Shown piece by piece: positions 5,964 to 6,966 of a DNA stretch of 6,966 nucleotides. The notes below the pieces were generated by a model, which was not told where the DNA came from, did no database searches, and worked only from the letters and a program-made list of their open reading frames with translations. The number at the start of each line of letters is the position of its first letter. The stretch's first letter is position 1. Made by a program: the position numbers and the translations under genes. The stretch comes from an uncultured Lysobacteraceae bacterium (GTDB taxonomy: Bacteria > Pseudomonadota > Gammaproteobacteria > Xanthomonadales > Rhodanobacteraceae): positions 1-6,966 of the forward strand of contig CAMLLF010000211.1 in NCBI GenBank assembly GCA_946480705.1. The letters run 5' to 3'.

Positions 5964-6966
5964 TCACGCGTCCGGCGGCCGCCGCAGCTTCGCGGCGAGC
6001 CCGCCGGCGCGGCGCACCGGCCGCGCGAGCGCCGCAGCGATCGCCTCGTCCGAGGCGCACAGGTCGAGGCGCTGCTTCGCGCGCGAAACGCCCGTATAGA
6101 GCAGCTGTCGCGACAGGATCCGATGCTCCGGATCCGGCGGCAGCAGCACGGCCGCATGCGCGTATTCCGACCCCTGGCTCTTGTGCACGGTGATCGCGAA
6201 CGCGCCTTCGTGCGCCGGCAGCGCGTCGGGCGGCAGCGCGCGCGCGCCGGGTTCGCCGCTCTCCGTCGCGGTCTCGAACCACACGCGCAGGCGTCCCTGC
6301 GCATCGGCGAGGCACAGTCCGATGTCGCCGTTGAACAGGCGCAGGCCATAGTCGTTGCGCACGATCAGCACGGCCCGGCCGGGATACCAGAGTGCTTCGG
6401 CCGGGACATTCCATAGCCGTTTCAGTTCGGCATCGATCAGCGCGTCGAGCGCGAGCGCGCCGAACGCGTCTTCGCGCAGCGCGCAAAGCAGTTGCCGCTG
6501 CGCGAGCGTGCGCAGCGCCTGCAGCGCGACCGCGGCCGGGTCGGGCCGCGGCGGATCGAACAGCGACGCCTGCACCGGCAGCGCGGCCGGATCGGACGCT
6601 GCCGCTTCCGCGTCCGGCACGACCGGCCGCAGCGGCAGCCGGGCGAGCGCCGCCGCCCAGTCGTGCGCGAACGCCCGCAGCGACGCCGTGTCGGTCACCG
6701 CGCGCACGACAGCCTGCGGCGCCGCGTCGAGCGCCGATCCAAGGCCTTGCGCATCGCCGCGACGCACCGCGTCGTTGATCTGCGCGAGTTCGTGCTGCGC
6801 GCGGAAGCTGTGATCGAGCCGCACGAGTTCGGGCGCGCGCTCGTCCTCGAGCGCCGCGACGAGGTCCATGAGCACCGAACCGGCTGCAACCGAGGTCAGC
6901 TGGTCGGCGTCGCCGAGCAGGATCAGCGCCGCGTCGTCGCGCACCGCGTCGAGCAGGCCGCGCAGC
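5964..6966 (-). CDS. recD: RecBCD exonuclease V alpha subunit RecD, C-terminal part (5' end outside the window)
   Basis: RecD is the 5'-3' superfamily 1 helicase subunit of RecBCD, which processes double-strand DNA ends for recombination and degrades foreign linear DNA in the cytoplasm. The visible 333 codons contain helicase motif III GDADQLTSV..GSVL (starting at 6914), a LDHSFR motif like RecD's SYRF, NDYGLRLFNGDIG, motif V FAITVHKSQGSE (about 6203-6165) and motif VI LLYTGVSRAKQRL (about 6104-6066). The frame is open to the right edge at 6966, so the Walker A motif and N-terminal domain lie outside; E. coli RecD is about 608 aa. An internal GTG at 6944 is not the start, since conserved sequence precedes it. 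The stop is TGA at 5966-5964. Its 3' end converges with the serine protease gene with 6 bp between stops and no visible terminator. recD is usually the last gene of a recBCD operon, expected to the right. Confidence 0.95.
   Translation of the reverse strand, partial: LRGLLDAVRDDAALILLGDADQLTSVAAGSVLMDLVAALEDERAPELVRLDHSFRAQHELAQINDAVRRGDAQGLGSALDAAPQAVVRAVTDTASLRAFAHDWAAALARLPLRPVVPDAEAAASDPAALPVQASLFDPPRPDPAAVALQALRTLAQRQLLCALREDAFGALALDALIDAELKRLWNVPAEALWYPGRAVLIVRNDYGLRLFNGDIGLCLADAQGRLRVWFETATESGEPGARALPPDALPAHEGAFAITVHKSQGSEYAHAAVLLPPDPEHRILSRQLLYTGVSRAKQRLDLCASDEAIAAALARPVRRAGGLAAKLRRPPDA

Noticed and set aside
1..6966. Novel defence, mobile or multi-gene system
   Set aside because: Apart from DUF3606 the genes are recognisable (two exported proteases, recD), there are no mobile-element, phage or CRISPR signatures, and no operon links them.

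Overview
The window is GC-rich DNA with strong G/C third-position bias. It carries two secreted proteases built from modules typical of Lysobacter-like and Xanthomonas-like Gammaproteobacteria, next to the end of recD. I infer a member of the Lysobacterales (Xanthomonadales); the exact genus cannot be read from the sequence.

Layout, left to right. Positions 1-3231 (minus strand) hold a large exported zinc metalloprotease: signal peptide, PepSY/FTP-like propeptide, HEWGH catalytic domain, two PKD domains and at least two bacterial pre-peptidase C-terminal (PPC) domains, running off the left edge. Its reading frame breaks between the HEWGH motif and the expected third zinc ligand, so as written the gene is frameshifted. 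The likely cause is either a damaged gene or an error in a GC-dinucleotide tract. Positions 3232-3726 are non-coding, with a candidate promoter overlapped by a 25-bp near-perfect dyad. Positions 3727-3933 (minus) encode a 68-aa DUF3606 protein. Positions 3934-4211 form a divergent control region rich in inverted repeats. Positions 4212-5957 (plus) encode a complete lysyl-endopeptidase-type (S1) serine protease with signal peptide, long propeptide, catalytic domain and a C-terminal beta-rich module. Six bases further on, and converging with it, is the C-terminal half of recD (5964 to the right edge, minus).

The two proteases are probably exported independently and degrade external protein. Their upstream regions both contain dyads with GCKCAA/TTGMGC-like half-sites, a weak hint of common control. 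RecD is a housekeeping helicase subunit with no visible functional link to them. I found no RNA gene, CRISPR array, insertion sequence or phage gene, and no convincing new multi-gene system. The most useful leads are the active-site frameshift, the altered substrate-pocket residues and C-terminal domain swap in the serine protease, and the clustered dyads at the protease promoters.
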